From an uncultured Prochlorococcus sp. (GTDB taxonomy: Bacteria > Cyanobacteriota > Cyanobacteriia > PCC-6307 > Cyanobiaceae): a DNA stretch of 64,000 bases. The translations under genes were made by a program, and so were the position numbers. Each line of letters begins with the position of its first letter. Positions within the stretch are counted from its first letter, which is position 1. Positions 28,478 to 40,549 of the stretch are shown in pieces. The stretch is from NCBI GenBank assembly GCA_902594875.1, contig CACJNU010000008.1:1-64000 (forward strand), given 5' to 3'. The notes below the pieces were generated by a model. The model did no database searches. It was not told where the DNA came from and saw only the letters and a program-made list of their open reading frames with translations.

Positions 28478-30405
28478 CTTAATAATTGAGGTGTTCTCTC
28501 TTTCTCAGGTATTTTGGTGAATTTGGAAAGAATACTTACAAATTCATCACCATCTAATGTTTCTTTTTCGATTAATAGGTCAACTATCTTATCCATAGCT
28601 TCTCTATTTTTGCTTACTATATCGTAGGTTTCTTTATAACATTCTTTGACCATTATTCTTACACTTTCATCTATTTGTTTAGAGATTGAGTCAGAAACTT
28701 CACTTCTAGTCATTAAATCTCTACCAACAAATACTTCTTGATTACCACTTTCTAAAGCTATCGGACCTAAATTACTCATTCCAAATCTAGTAACCATTTG
28801 GCGAGCCATTGAAGCAACTTGTTGGAAATCACCTCCAGCTCCTGTTGTAATCTCACCTTCTCCAAAAACTACATCTTCAGCAGCTCTTCCTCCTAAAGCT
28901 CCCATTATACGAGCTTTTAATTGCGCCCTACTAATAAGGGTTTGTTCATCATCTGGGGTGAACCAAGTAAGACCTTTAGCTTGACCTCTTGGAATGACGG
29001 TCACTTTTTGAACAGGATCATGGGCTTTGACAAGTGAACCTATCAGAGCATGACCAACTTCATGATAAGCAATTAATCTCTTGCTTCTACCATCTGTTAA
29101 TGGAGATCCTTCCATTCCTGCGACAATTCTATCTACAGAGTCATCAATTTCTGAGATACTTATAGAGTCTTTTCTCCTTCTGGCAGTTAATATAGCAGCC
29201 TCATTTAATAAATTTGCTAAATCCGCTCCGGTAAAACCTGGTGTTCTTCTGGCAATGCTTTCAAGCGTTAAATCCTCTTGAAGTTTCTTATTCCTAGCAT
29301 GAACTTCCAAAATTGATAGTCTGCCCTTGATATCAGGTGCATCTACAGTTACCTGTCTATCAAATCTGCCTGGTCTCATTAGCGCTGAGTCTAAAACATC
29401 GGGCCTGTTTGTGGCTGCAATTATTATTATGCCACTATTACCTTCGAAACCATCCATTTCAGTAAGTAGTTGATTGAGAGTTTGTTCTCTCTCATCATTA
29501 CCTCCGCCAATGCCTGCACCTCTTTGTCTTCCAACTGCATCGATTTCATCAATAAAAATTAAACAAGGACTATTCTCTTTAGCTCTTTTAAAAAGGTCTC
29601 TAACTCTACTAGCGCCAACACCAACAAACATTTCAACAAACTCAGAACCTGATAATGAGAAAAATGGAACACCAGCTTCACCTGCAATTGCTTTAGCTAA
29701 GAGGGTTTTACCAGTACCAGGAGGTCCTACCAATAGAACCCCTTTGGGAATTCTTGCTCCTACAGAAGTAAATTTTTCTGGTTTTTTCAGAAAAGTGACA
29801 ACTTCTTGTAAATCCTGTTTAGCTTCGTTAACGCCCGCAACATCATCGAATACGACTCCTGTTTCAGCTTCCATTGCGAATCTTGCTTTAGTTTTCCCAA
29901 ACTGCATTGCTTGGCCAGGACCTCCAGGCATACCATTTGATCTCCTCGCTAACAAAATTAAACCTCCAATTAAGATAGCCGGGAAGAGTAAATTACCTAA
30001 AATTCCTAATGCAGGAGGAGTTGTTTTTATTGGATGAACATCAAAACTAATTCCCTCATTTTTTAAAATATTTATAAGTTCTGGAGTTAAGCCGGGAAGA
30101 TCAACACGCAACCTTTGAACTTTATTATCTAAATCCGAATCAATAGTCTCGATAACTGCATTTCTGCCTCCCTCAAAAATATCGACAGATGTAACCCTTC
30201 CTGAATTAATGTAATCTAAAAATCTGCCGTAACTAACTCTTGCTACCGCTGAATTTCTTGGTGCAACTGTAGTGCCATTAGATTTAAGCGAATCAACGTT
30301 GCTTGAAGATAAAAATTGGTAGGAAAGTGCTATTACTAAAAGTATAGGTAAAGCCCATAAAATTAATGTTTTAAATTTTTGATTCATTAATTTGTAAAAA
30401 GTCAA
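28474..30405 (-). CDS. ftsH: ATP-dependent zinc metalloprotease FtsH
   Basis: [29 protein letters not shown]. Confidence 0.97.
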   Translation of the reverse strand: MTFYKLMNQKFKTLILWALPILLVIALSYQFLSSSNVDSLKSNGTTVAPRNSAVARVSYGRFLDYINSGRVTSVDIFEGGRNAVIETIDSDLDNKVQRLRVDLPGLTPELINILKNEGISFDVHPIKTTPPALGILGNLLFPAILIGGLILLARRSNGMPGGPGQAMQFGKTKARFAMEAETGVVFDDVAGVNEAKQDLQEVVTFLKKPEKFTSVGARIPKGVLLVGPPGTGKTLLAKAIAGEAGVPFFSLSGSEFVEMFVGVGASRVRDLFKRAKENSPCLIFIDEIDAVGRQRGAGIGGGNDEREQTLNQLLTEMDGFEGNSGIIIIAATNRPDVLDSALMRPGRFDRQVTVDAPDIKGRLSILEVHARNKKLQEDLTLESIARRTPGFTGADLANLLNEAAILTARRRKDSISISEIDDSVDRIVAGMEGSPLTDGRSKRLIAYHEVGHALIGSLVKAHDPVQKVTVIPRGQAKGLTWFTPDDEQTLISRAQLKARIMGALGGRAAEDVVFGEGEITTGAGGDFQQVASMARQMVTRFGMSNLGPIALESGNQEVFVGRDLMTRSEVSDSISKQIDESVRIMVKECYKETYDIVSKNREAMDKIVDLLIEKETLDGDEFVSILSKFTKIPEKERTPQLLS

Positions 30406-30494
30406 TTCTAGGATTCTAGAATGAATCAGTGCATTTCGTTGATATTTTCTCTAACTTTATGCTTATACTACTCTTTAGTGTATCTGATTTATAA

Positions 30495-30704
30495 ATGAAA
30501 TTTGAGATCAAAGATAAGGTTAAGTTGATTGCGCCAGTCTCTTACTTGAAGACTTCAGATAATATGCCGATGTTAAGACCACCTGATCTAGTGGCAATTG
30601 ATGAAATTGGGGAAATCCTTTCAATTAAATCTCCAGATACTGTTGAGGTAAAGTTTAGGAGAGGTTCGTTTTTAATTGATATTGATAAGATTGAGAGAAA
30701 TTAA
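30495..30704 (+). CDS. sipA: SipA-like (DUF3148) regulatory protein
   Basis: YLKTSDNMPMLRPPDLVAIDEIGEI...VKFRRGSFLIDIDKIER resembles SipA/Ssl3451. Confidence 0.75.
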   Translation: MKFEIKDKVKLIAPVSYLKTSDNMPMLRPPDLVAIDEIGEILSIKSPDTVEVKFRRGSFLIDIDKIERN

Positions 30705-30705
30705 C

Positions 30706-31923
30706 CTAAATGTTTTTCTTCCACCTATTAGAAATTTCTAAACATATATTTTTACTTCCAGAAATACTCAGAAAAGGTTTTGAAAAATACTTATTAGTTA
30801 ATTTCAAAATATCTAACGAAGAAATTTCCTCTATTTTTGAAATTAAATCGTTCTCAGAAATTGGTGGAATACCATAACTAACTAACTGTACCTTTCTTTG
30901 TAAAATTTCATCTAATGATTGATTTCCTAATAAAAAAGAACCTTTTAGTTTTTCTTTTGCTAAAAATATTTCAGCATCAGTCAACGGATTTAAAAGTAAA
31001 TTTTTCCATAGTGTTGATAAAAGTTCAAAAGCAAAAAGTGCTTGATCATTAGATACGGATAAATAAATTAAAAATGGGGCATTTCTACTCCTAATAGGAT
31101 AATAAACACCTAAATCGTAAGTGATACCATGTTTTTCTCTAAAAAGTTTAAATAAAGCAGCGCTCATTCCATAAGATAAATATGACTCCAAAACCTTAAG
31201 AGGAAAATATTCACTACTTCTTCGCGAGCAAGTTTGGTCCCCCATCATTATTATTGTTTGATTTGAATCATTATTAATGTAATCAAACCTATTCGTCGTA
31301 TCAAAATTATGATTTAAAGGATCTGATTTTTCATTTAAGATTTTTTTTTCAAGTGTTCCAAAATTTTCTCCATTTATTTCGGGATTATTTGAAATTAAAT
31401 ACTTTTCTCTATTTTTTAAATTTTTAAACTCAAGCAAAACATCTTCATAGGTAATCTTTGAGACGTCATTAGCATTGCCTATTGTGTTAAAAGCATAAGG
31501 ATGATTTGAGTAAACAATTTTTTTCCATTTTTCAAAACAGATATTGAATGGATTCTCTTTATCTTTTTTAATTTGATCAATAGAAGATTTTTTTACTTTT
31601 TTAAATTCAGTTTCCGAGAGGATTGGCTTATTAATTATTAAATCTAATAAAGGGAATAATTTTTTGAAATGTTCATTTAGGGATTTGATACTAATTAAAA
31701 CACCATCTTCAAATATTTCTTGATTTAATTCTGCTCCATAGGACTCAATGTATTCAGAGAGAGAGAAATTGTTAAAACCTTCACATCCTCTGGTAAGTAA
31801 TGAACACAGGATTTTGTTTATCCCTTTTTTGCCAGTACTATCCATATCACTCCCGCCTTTAATCCAAATTGAAGCAGTTGAAAAATTTCTTTTTTTATTA
31901 TTTAAAAAATATCTTTTTAACAT
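30706..31923 (-). CDS. M16 family peptidase (non-catalytic-type partner)
   Basis: M16-like fold, lacks HXXEH; tandem with 31917-33167. Confidence 0.85.
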   Translation of the reverse strand: MLKRYFLNNKKRNFSTASIWIKGGSDMDSTGKKGINKILCSLLTRGCEGFNNFSLSEYIESYGAELNQEIFEDGVLISIKSLNEHFKKLFPLLDLIINKPILSETEFKKVKKSSIDQIKKDKENPFNICFEKWKKIVYSNHPYAFNTIGNANDVSKITYEDVLLEFKNLKNREKYLISNNPEINGENFGTLEKKILNEKSDPLNHNFDTTNRFDYINNDSNQTIIMMGDQTCSRRSSEYFPLKVLESYLSYGMSAALFKLFREKHGITYDLGVYYPIRSRNAPFLIYLSVSNDQALFAFELLSTLWKNLLLNPLTDAEIFLAKEKLKGSFLLGNQSLDEILQRKVQLVSYGIPPISENDLISKIEEISSLDILKLTNKYFSKPFLSISGSKNICLEISNRWKKNI

Positions 31924-33167
31924 TTACCAGGGGATGCAAATAATGTAAATTTCTCTCCACGGATATATTCTGTGATCTCTTTGAAGTTATCCAAGTCATT
32001 CCAATATTTTAAATGACTTTCTAAATTATTTATTGAACATTTTCTCCCCCAAAGAAGTTCATTTCCAAAAAATGAAGAGAGTTGTGTAGATGTCTCTAAA
32101 TTGAAGATATAATTACTTTTAACAATATTTATTGCTTTTTTTATTTCATCCAAAGCCAAGACTTTACAATTTGAGATCTCATCTATTGTTTTGTTAATTT
32201 GCTTTTCTACTAAATCAATATCTTTGGACTCACAACTTGCTTCCATTATAAATAATCCGCCTAATTCTCCAGCATTTACATCTACATATACCGATTCAAC
32301 AAGATTACTATCTTCTTTTAAAATTTTAACTAATCTGCTGTTCCTTCCAACTGAGAGTATTGATGCTAATATCTCAAGTCCAATAATAATTTTTTGATCA
32401 TTTAGGTTTGGGATAAACCAAGCCATAAATATTCTTGAAAACTCTAAATTATCAAACTTAACTGACTCTCTACCATTCCTTATTTTTAAAGAAGGTTTAT
32501 TTTTTTGATTTATTAAATTTGGCCTTTCTTTTATGCCAGATAGATCACTTTTTTCAAAAATTTTATAAATTTCTTCGGAGAGATTCCCTGCAATTGCAAT
32601 ACAAATTTTTTCGTTAGTGTAATGTTTGCTATGAAATTTCACAAGGTCATTTATCTCCAAGTTTTTAATACTATGTTCAGTTCCTAAGATCGAATTGGCA
32701 TAATTAGGACTTAACCAAACCCTTTTTAAAAAATAATTATAAAGTCTCTCTTCAGGCTGATCATTTTGTTGTTTTATTTCATCAATAACTACCCCTTTTT
32801 CTTTTATAAATTCATCAGGATTAAAATCTGGAGCAACGACAATATTTGTCAAAAGAGCAAGTGATTCTTTAAAGTTATTGGGTGGAACTAAGACATGGTA
32901 ATGTACATCATCATGACCAGTTGAAGCGTTACTTACTCCGCCTAGTGATTCAATTTTATGGTCAAACTCACCTGGCATTATTTTGTTAGATCCTTTAAAA
33001 ATCATATGTTCTAGAAAATGAGCAGTGCCATTTTTATCAACATCCTCAAATGAAGAACCTGCTTTGCACCAAATATCAATGCTTATAAGCGGCAATTCTT
33101 TATTGTCCACAAACACACATCTAGTTTTGCTTGAATGGGTGTAGTAGTTAACATCTCCTACTTTCAT
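31917..33167 (-). CDS. M16 family zinc peptidase
   Basis: HFLEHMIFKGSNKIMPGEFDHKIESLGG. Confidence 0.93.
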   Translation of the reverse strand: MKVGDVNYYTHSSKTRCVFVDNKELPLISIDIWCKAGSSFEDVDKNGTAHFLEHMIFKGSNKIMPGEFDHKIESLGGVSNASTGHDDVHYHVLVPPNNFKESLALLTNIVVAPDFNPDEFIKEKGVVIDEIKQQNDQPEERLYNYFLKRVWLSPNYANSILGTEHSIKNLEINDLVKFHSKHYTNEKICIAIAGNLSEEIYKIFEKSDLSGIKERPNLINQKNKPSLKIRNGRESVKFDNLEFSRIFMAWFIPNLNDQKIIIGLEILASILSVGRNSRLVKILKEDSNLVESVYVDVNAGELGGLFIMEASCESKDIDLVEKQINKTIDEISNCKVLALDEIKKAINIVKSNYIFNLETSTQLSSFFGNELLWGRKCSINNLESHLKYWNDLDNFKEITEYIRGEKFTLFASPGKC

Positions 33168-33184
33168 TTCGGTTTTCTATTTAA

Positions 33185-34847
<1,663 letters not shown>

Positions 34848-34848
<1 letters not shown>

Positions 34849-36020
34849 TGAGTTTTTCTTTTTTGAAATTTAGAAAAATACCATTAGCTTGGTTGTTATT
34901 AACAAGGCAACCATTAAGGTTAGTAGTTGCCATAGCTGGAATCAGTTTTGCGGGTATTTTGATGTTTATGCAATTAGGTTTTAGAGATGGTTTATTTGAC
35001 ACGAGCGTAACTATTCATAAACTTCTAGACGCCGATCTTGTTTTGATAAGTCCCAGATCAAAAAGCTCTATAAGCATGAGTGGATTCCCAAAAAGAAGAT
35101 TAATTCAAACTCTCGCAGTAGAGGATGTCGAAAAAACTGCTCCCGTTAATCTAAATTATTTACTTTGGAGAAATCCCGAAAATCTTAAAACTAGATCAAT
35201 ACTTGCATTAGGTTTTAATCCCTCCGATTCACTTCTTTTAGATGAGGGATTCTCAAAGAAAGCTTATAAATTGAGAAATCCATCAAGAGTTCTTTTTGAC
35301 AAACTATCTAGACCTGAATTTGGACCGATTGAAGATTGGTTCTTATCTGAAAAAAAAGTTGAGACTGAGGTTGCTGGTAAAAGAGTAATTGTTGAGGGCC
35401 TTGTGGAGTTGGGACCATCTTTTGGTGCAGATGGTAATTTGATAACTAGTCGAGAAACCTTCTTAAGACTTTTTCCTGCTAATCCTCCTGGCAGTATAGA
35501 AATTGGTTTGGTAAAGCTAAAAAAAGGATCTGATCCTGAATTAATTTCAAGGATATTAAATAACTCACTCCCAAATGATGTTAGGGTTCTTACAAAAAAT
35601 CAATTTATAGAATTTGAGAAGAATTATTGGAAAAATAGTACTGCAATAGGTTTTATATTTAGTTTGGGAGCATTGATGGGTTTCGTTGTAGGGTGTGTGG
35701 TTGTTTATCAAATTCTTTATAGTGATGTTACCGATCACCTCCCAGAGTATGCCACCTTATTGGCAATGGGTTATAGACTTAAGTCCCTTTTCTTTGTTGT
35801 AGCTAGAGAGGGGTTTTTGTTGGCCTTGTTTGGTTATTTACCTGCTTATTTCTCTGGTCAAATACTTTACTCAGTTATAAGAAGTTCTACTAAACTCCCA
35901 ATAATAATGGACGCAGACAAAACAATTTTAATTTTCGTATTGGTTTTAGTTATGTGTATGGGGTCCGCCGCTGTTGCGATGCGTAAATTAGTTGACGCTG
36001 ACCCTGCCGAAATTTTTTAA
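34848..36020 (+). CDS. DevC-family ABC transporter permease
   Basis: IPLAWLLLTRQPLRLVVAIAGISFAGILMFMQLGFRDGLFD. Confidence 0.9.
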
Positions 36021-36033
36021 CAATTGAAGATAA

Positions 36034-36762
36034 ATGGTTAAAGCTAATAAATCAAAAAATAATGTTAAAAACCTTAAAACAGTCTCAATAAATAATTTGA
36101 GTCACTTTTATGGAAAAAATGAGAATAAAAAACAAGTTCTTAATGACGTTAATTTAAATATTGATAAAGGAGAGTTGGTTCTTTTGAAAGGACCTTCTGG
36201 ATGTGGGAAAACGACTCTTTTAACATTAATTGGTGCTTTGAGAACCTGCCAAAGTGGAGATTTAACTGTATTAGATAATCAGTTAAATGGAGCATCAAGG
36301 AAAACTCGTCAGATTCTTAGAAGAAGTATTGGAATGATTTTTCAAGGCCACAATCTTCTGAGATGTTTAACAGCAGAACAAAATGTCCAGATGGGCGCCG
36401 ATTTAATAAAAGGTTTAACGTATTTGCAAAGACGTGAAATAGCACGGAATTGGTTGTCAGCAGTAGGATTAGAAGAACATCATAAAAAGTTGCCAAATGA
36501 CTTATCTGGTGGGCAGAAACAGAGAGTAGCAATTGCTCGAGCTTTATCTGCCAACCCAAAACTTTTATTAGCTGATGAGCCCACTTCTGCTTTAGATAGC
36601 GTTACAGGAAGAGAAATTGTAACCCTTTTAAGGAAACTCGCAAAAGAGCAAAATTGTTCTGTTCTTATGGTGACGCATGATCCAAGAATTTCTGATATGG
36701 CTGATAGGATATTAAATATGGAAGATGGTAAAATATATAGTGCTCATAGTGAGCTAATATAA
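36034..36762 (+). CDS. DevA-family ABC transporter ATP-binding protein
   Basis: GPSGCGKTTLL, LSGGQKQRVAIARAL, VTHDPRISDMADRIL. Confidence 0.92.
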   Translation: MVKANKSKNNVKNLKTVSINNLSHFYGKNENKKQVLNDVNLNIDKGELVLLKGPSGCGKTTLLTLIGALRTCQSGDLTVLDNQLNGASRKTRQILRRSIGMIFQGHNLLRCLTAEQNVQMGADLIKGLTYLQRREIARNWLSAVGLEEHHKKLPNDLSGGQKQRVAIARALSANPKLLLADEPTSALDSVTGREIVTLLRKLAKEQNCSVLMVTHDPRISDMADRILNMEDGKIYSAHSELI

Positions 36763-36780
36763 TTAAAAGTTAAAAATTTT

Positions 36781-36930
36781 ATGTCTAAGAGAAGAAATTT
36801 AAAAAAAGAAAAGCAGGAACGTAATAGAGCCTATGCTAGGAAATTCAAAAAAAGGAAATTAAGAACTGATGGAAGACCTGATGGTGGAAACGTTACAGGT
36901 ACAGCAAATAATGGCGGTGCAGCTGATTAA
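36781..36930 (+). CDS. Hypothetical 49-aa highly basic protein with Gly/Ala-rich tail
   Basis: MSKRRNLKKEKQERNRAYARKFKKRKLRTDGRPDGGNVTGTANNGGAAD; unlisted. Confidence 0.65.
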   Translation: MSKRRNLKKEKQERNRAYARKFKKRKLRTDGRPDGGNVTGTANNGGAAD

Positions 36931-36990
36931 GGAATATCTTTTATTTTTATCTTTTGGAGTTCAATATTTATGCATATTTAAGAGATAATC

Positions 36991-37902
36991 ATGAATGTAA
37001 GTATTGTTATACCGACTTACAATCGCTTACCCATATTAGAGAAATGTCTCTTTGCGCTTGAGAATCAAAAATTAAATACAAATATCAGTAATTATGAAGT
37101 AATAGTAGTTGATGATGGATCAACTGATGGGACAACCTCATGGATAAATAAAAACAAAGCTAATCTCCCGCACGTTATTCTGTTTCAGCAAGAACATGGA
37201 GGGCCTGCACTTGGAAGAAATCTGGGAGTAATTAAATCAAAATATGAAATTATTATATTCATTGATAGTGATCTTATTGTTTTAGACAATTTTATAAATA
37301 GCCACGTAGAAAAATTACTTGCTTCTTGGAGAAAAAATGATAAAAAATGTTTTACCTATGGCTCGGTAGTCAATACCTCTAATTTTCTAAATCCTCAGAG
37401 TGAAAAATATAAAATAATGGACACTTCTTTTGCTTACTTTGCTACTGGGAATGTTGCAATATCAAAAGAATTGATTTTAAGTGTGGGTTTATTTGATACT
37501 TCTTTTAGTCTTTACGGTTGGGAGGATTTAGAACTTGGAGAAAGATTAAAAAAAATTGGGACAAAATTAATTAAATGCCCAAATGCAGTAGGTTTTCATT
37601 GGCATCCGCCATTTAATTGTGAACAAATAGATTCATTAATAGCTCAAGAAAAAGAGAGGGCAAGAATGGCGTTAGTGTTTTACAAGAAACATCCAAATTT
37701 AAGGGTTAGATTTATGATTCAATTAACTCCTCTTCATAATTTGCTTTGGCAAATTCTCTGTTTGGGAGGACTAATCAGTGTTGATAGAATCCTTCCTTTA
37801 TTAAAATTCCTAGTAAATATAAGAAGAAATAGACTTGCACTTGAGATACTTAGAATCCCCCTAAATATGATTTACATTAAACAGTTAACCAAATCAAGAT
37901 AA
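36991..37902 (+). CDS. Family 2 glycosyltransferase
   Basis: VSIVIPTYNRLPILEKCL...VVDDGSTDGT...FIDSDLIV. Confidence 0.92.
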   Translation: MNVSIVIPTYNRLPILEKCLFALENQKLNTNISNYEVIVVDDGSTDGTTSWINKNKANLPHVILFQQEHGGPALGRNLGVIKSKYEIIIFIDSDLIVLDNFINSHVEKLLASWRKNDKKCFTYGSVVNTSNFLNPQSEKYKIMDTSFAYFATGNVAISKELILSVGLFDTSFSLYGWEDLELGERLKKIGTKLIKCPNAVGFHWHPPFNCEQIDSLIAQEKERARMALVFYKKHPNLRVRFMIQLTPLHNLLWQILCLGGLISVDRILPLLKFLVNIRRNRLALEILRIPLNMIYIKQLTKSR

Positions 37903-37955
37903 AAAACTTTTAGAAATACACATCACTTGCTAGAATATTTAAAATAAATTTCACA

Positions 37956-38019
37956 CATCTGACAGTTTCGGGTGAATTATTAATATTAATTCCCCGTCAG
38001 ATGGAGGCTAACCCGAAAC
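37956..38019 (+). promoter_or_regulatory. Structured 5' leader of rpsB with interleaved inverted repeats
   Basis: CATCTGAC(37956-37963)/GTCAGATG(37996-38003) and GTTTCGGGT(37965-37973)/ACCCGAAAC(38011-38019). Confidence 0.75.
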
Positions 38020-38031
38020 CCTTTTTAAATT

Positions 38032-38736
38032 ATGGCTGTTGTATCACTATCAGAAATGATGGAATCTGGTGCTCATTTTGGGCATCAAACTAGACGTTGG
38101 AATCCCAAGATGTCTAAGTATATATATTGCGCGAGAAATGGAGTTCATATTATTGATCTTGTAAAAACAGCATTGTGTATGAACAATGCATATAAATGGA
38201 CGAGAAACGCAGCAAAAAGCGGTAAACGTTTCCTATTTGTCGGGACAAAAAAACAAGCATCAGATGTAGTGGCTCAGGAAGCTACACGCTGTGGAGCTGC
38301 ATATGTAAATCAAAGATGGCTTGGAGGGATGTTGACTAATTGGACAACAATGAAAGCTAGGATTGAAAGATTAAAGGACCTAGAAAGAATGGAAAGTAGT
38401 GGTTCAATAGCAATGAGGCCTAAAAAAGAAGCCGCAGTATTAAGGAGAGAACTTGAAAGATTACAAAAATACTTAGGTGGACTTAAGGGTATGAGAAGAT
38501 TACCAGATGTAGTTGTATTGGTTGATCAAAGAAGAGAATCTAATGCAGTATTAGAAGCTAGAAAATTAGATATCTCATTAGTATCAATGTTGGATACAAA
38601 TTGCGATCCGGATTTGTGTGAAGTTCCAATTCCTTGTAACGATGATGCGGTTAGATCTGTGCAACTTATTTTAGGAAGACTTGCAGATGCCATAAATGAG
38701 GGTAGAAAGGGCTCTAATGCCGAAAGAAAAAATTAA
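38032..38736 (+). CDS. rpsB: 30S ribosomal protein S2
   Basis: [26 protein letters not shown]. Confidence 0.98.
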   Translation: MAVVSLSEMMESGAHFGHQTRRWNPKMSKYIYCARNGVHIIDLVKTALCMNNAYKWTRNAAKSGKRFLFVGTKKQASDVVAQEATRCGAAYVNQRWLGGMLTNWTTMKARIERLKDLERMESSGSIAMRPKKEAAVLRRELERLQKYLGGLKGMRRLPDVVVLVDQRRESNAVLEARKLDISLVSMLDTNCDPDLCEVPIPCNDDAVRSVQLILGRLADAINEGRKGSNAERKN

Positions 38737-38780
38737 ATTCCAATTTCAAACTTACTATTCACTATTTTTTATTAATTCAA

Positions 38781-39437
38781 ATGGGAAACATTACAGCAAA
38801 ACTTGTAAAAGATCTTAGAGACAAAACTGGCGCAGGAATGATGGACTGCAAAAAAGCACTTAACGAAACTGAAGGAAATCTAGATAAAGCTTTGGAATGG
38901 TTAAGAAAGAAAGGCATAGCTAGTGCTGAAAAGAAATCGGGAAGAGTAGCAGCTGAAGGGTCAATTGGTAGTTATATACATACTGGATCAAGAGTCGGAG
39001 TATTACTAGAATTAAATTGTGAGACTGATTTCGTTGCTAGAGGTGATATATTCCAATCTCTTTTGAAGGATGTCTCAATGCAAGTCGCAGCATGTCCAAA
39101 TGTTGAATATGTATCAATTGATGAAATACCAGAAGATGTTGTGGAAAAAGAGAAGCAGATTGAAATGGGTAGGGATGATTTGTCTGGAAAACCAGAACAA
39201 ATTAAAGAAAAAATTGTTGAAGGGAGAATAGCAAAAAGACTTAATGAGCTTGTTTTGCTTTCACAACCCTACATTAAAGATAGTTCTCTAACAGTTGAGG
39301 ATCTTGTTAAACAAGCAGCTGCAAAAATTGGGGAAAATATCAAAGTTAGACGTTTTACAAGATATACATTGGGTGAAGGTATCGAAAAAAATCAGATGGA
39401 CTTTGCTGAAGAGGTTGCATCAATGCAAACAAAATAG
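38781..39437 (+). CDS. tsf: Elongation factor Ts
   Basis: [34 protein letters not shown]. Confidence 0.98.
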   Translation: MGNITAKLVKDLRDKTGAGMMDCKKALNETEGNLDKALEWLRKKGIASAEKKSGRVAAEGSIGSYIHTGSRVGVLLELNCETDFVARGDIFQSLLKDVSMQVAACPNVEYVSIDEIPEDVVEKEKQIEMGRDDLSGKPEQIKEKIVEGRIAKRLNELVLLSQPYIKDSSLTVEDLVKQAAAKIGENIKVRRFTRYTLGEGIEKNQMDFAEEVASMQTK

Positions 39438-39441
39438 TCAC

Positions 39442-40527
39442 TTGAATGATTTGAATAATTTCAATAATTACATAGATATATTTAAAATTAGTTCTCAATT
39501 AGAGAGAGCAGACATACAAAAAAGAATATTAACTAGAAATATCTATAGGGAATATGAACTTTATCTCAATCTCTTAAGAGATCTACTTTTCAGCTCTGTG
39601 GAAAAAGGTATTAATCAAATTTATAGTTATCCAACAATTAATGATAACTTTTTAAATGAAAATGAATTATGTAGTCTTTTTGAAAAAAAAATTAATAAAC
39701 TAATATTTACGAATTTGCCCTTTTTAACAGTAGAACAATTAAGGATAAATGAAATTGAAAAAAATAAAAATAAGGAAATTAATTTACCTACTTTTGAGAG
39801 TTCCTCAATAACAAAGGATGATCAAAAAGAAAAATTTCAATATGAAGATGATTTTCAATTAAAAGAACATACTCAGTTCGAGATTAGTAAAGACTTTTCA
39901 AATACTTCTGAATATTATCAAGTTTATAATTATGAGAAATTCGGATCTCTTGATTTAGATAATAACGACCATAATAATTATTTATCTAAAAACAATATTT
40001 TTGAAAATTTAGGATTTGAAAAAAAATTTATTTTCTCTCTACTTGAATTAATAGGAGAAGAAAAGGTAGAAAAACCAAGACATCTAGAAAAAGAAAATAT
40101 CAATCAAATGGATAATTTACCAAAAAATAAGATTCTTAATGATTTTGAGGTAATAGACAATTCATTGGAAAACTTACTATTGAATCTTTCTTATAAAGTT
40201 AACCAAGAATTATTCAAGGCAGACCTAATAAAAAAGATCATATCTAAAGATTCCTTTGATTACTTGGTAAGCAAAAATTTAATGATAAAACATCCATATC
40301 CTTTTGTTATTAATTTCGAATTAAACTTAAATCGGTCATCATTAAATGGTAATAATTTCCCAAGCATTATTTTCTTCAATATATCTACTGTTGAGTTAGA
40401 GTTTAAAAATTTAAATCTTTCTATTCAAAGGAACAAAATAAATGAGCTAAAAAATCAATTTCAGCGTTTGATTAAAAAAGAGACATATTGGAGGCAAAAA
40501 GAAATAACTTTGAATAAGATACGTTGA
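39442..40527 (+). CDS. Hypothetical protein (track start at 39295 overlaps tsf; TTG 39442 more plausible)
   Basis: Long ORF directly after tsf and before recG. Confidence 0.7.
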   Translation: MNDLNNFNNYIDIFKISSQLERADIQKRILTRNIYREYELYLNLLRDLLFSSVEKGINQIYSYPTINDNFLNENELCSLFEKKINKLIFTNLPFLTVEQLRINEIEKNKNKEINLPTFESSSITKDDQKEKFQYEDDFQLKEHTQFEISKDFSNTSEYYQVYNYEKFGSLDLDNNDHNNYLSKNNIFENLGFEKKFIFSLLELIGEEKVEKPRHLEKENINQMDNLPKNKILNDFEVIDNSLENLLLNLSYKVNQELFKADLIKKIISKDSFDYLVSKNLMIKHPYPFVINFELNLNRSSLNGNNFPSIIFFNISTVELEFKNLNLSIQRNKINELKNQFQRLIKKETYWRQKEITLNKIR

Positions 40528-40549
40528 AAAAATAACTCTTTTTTTAAAT

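Noticed and set aside
29474-30037. 187-aa + strand ORF antisense to ftsH
   Set aside because: Antisense of a highly conserved gene; Pro/Ser/Thr-rich composition typical of shadow ORFs
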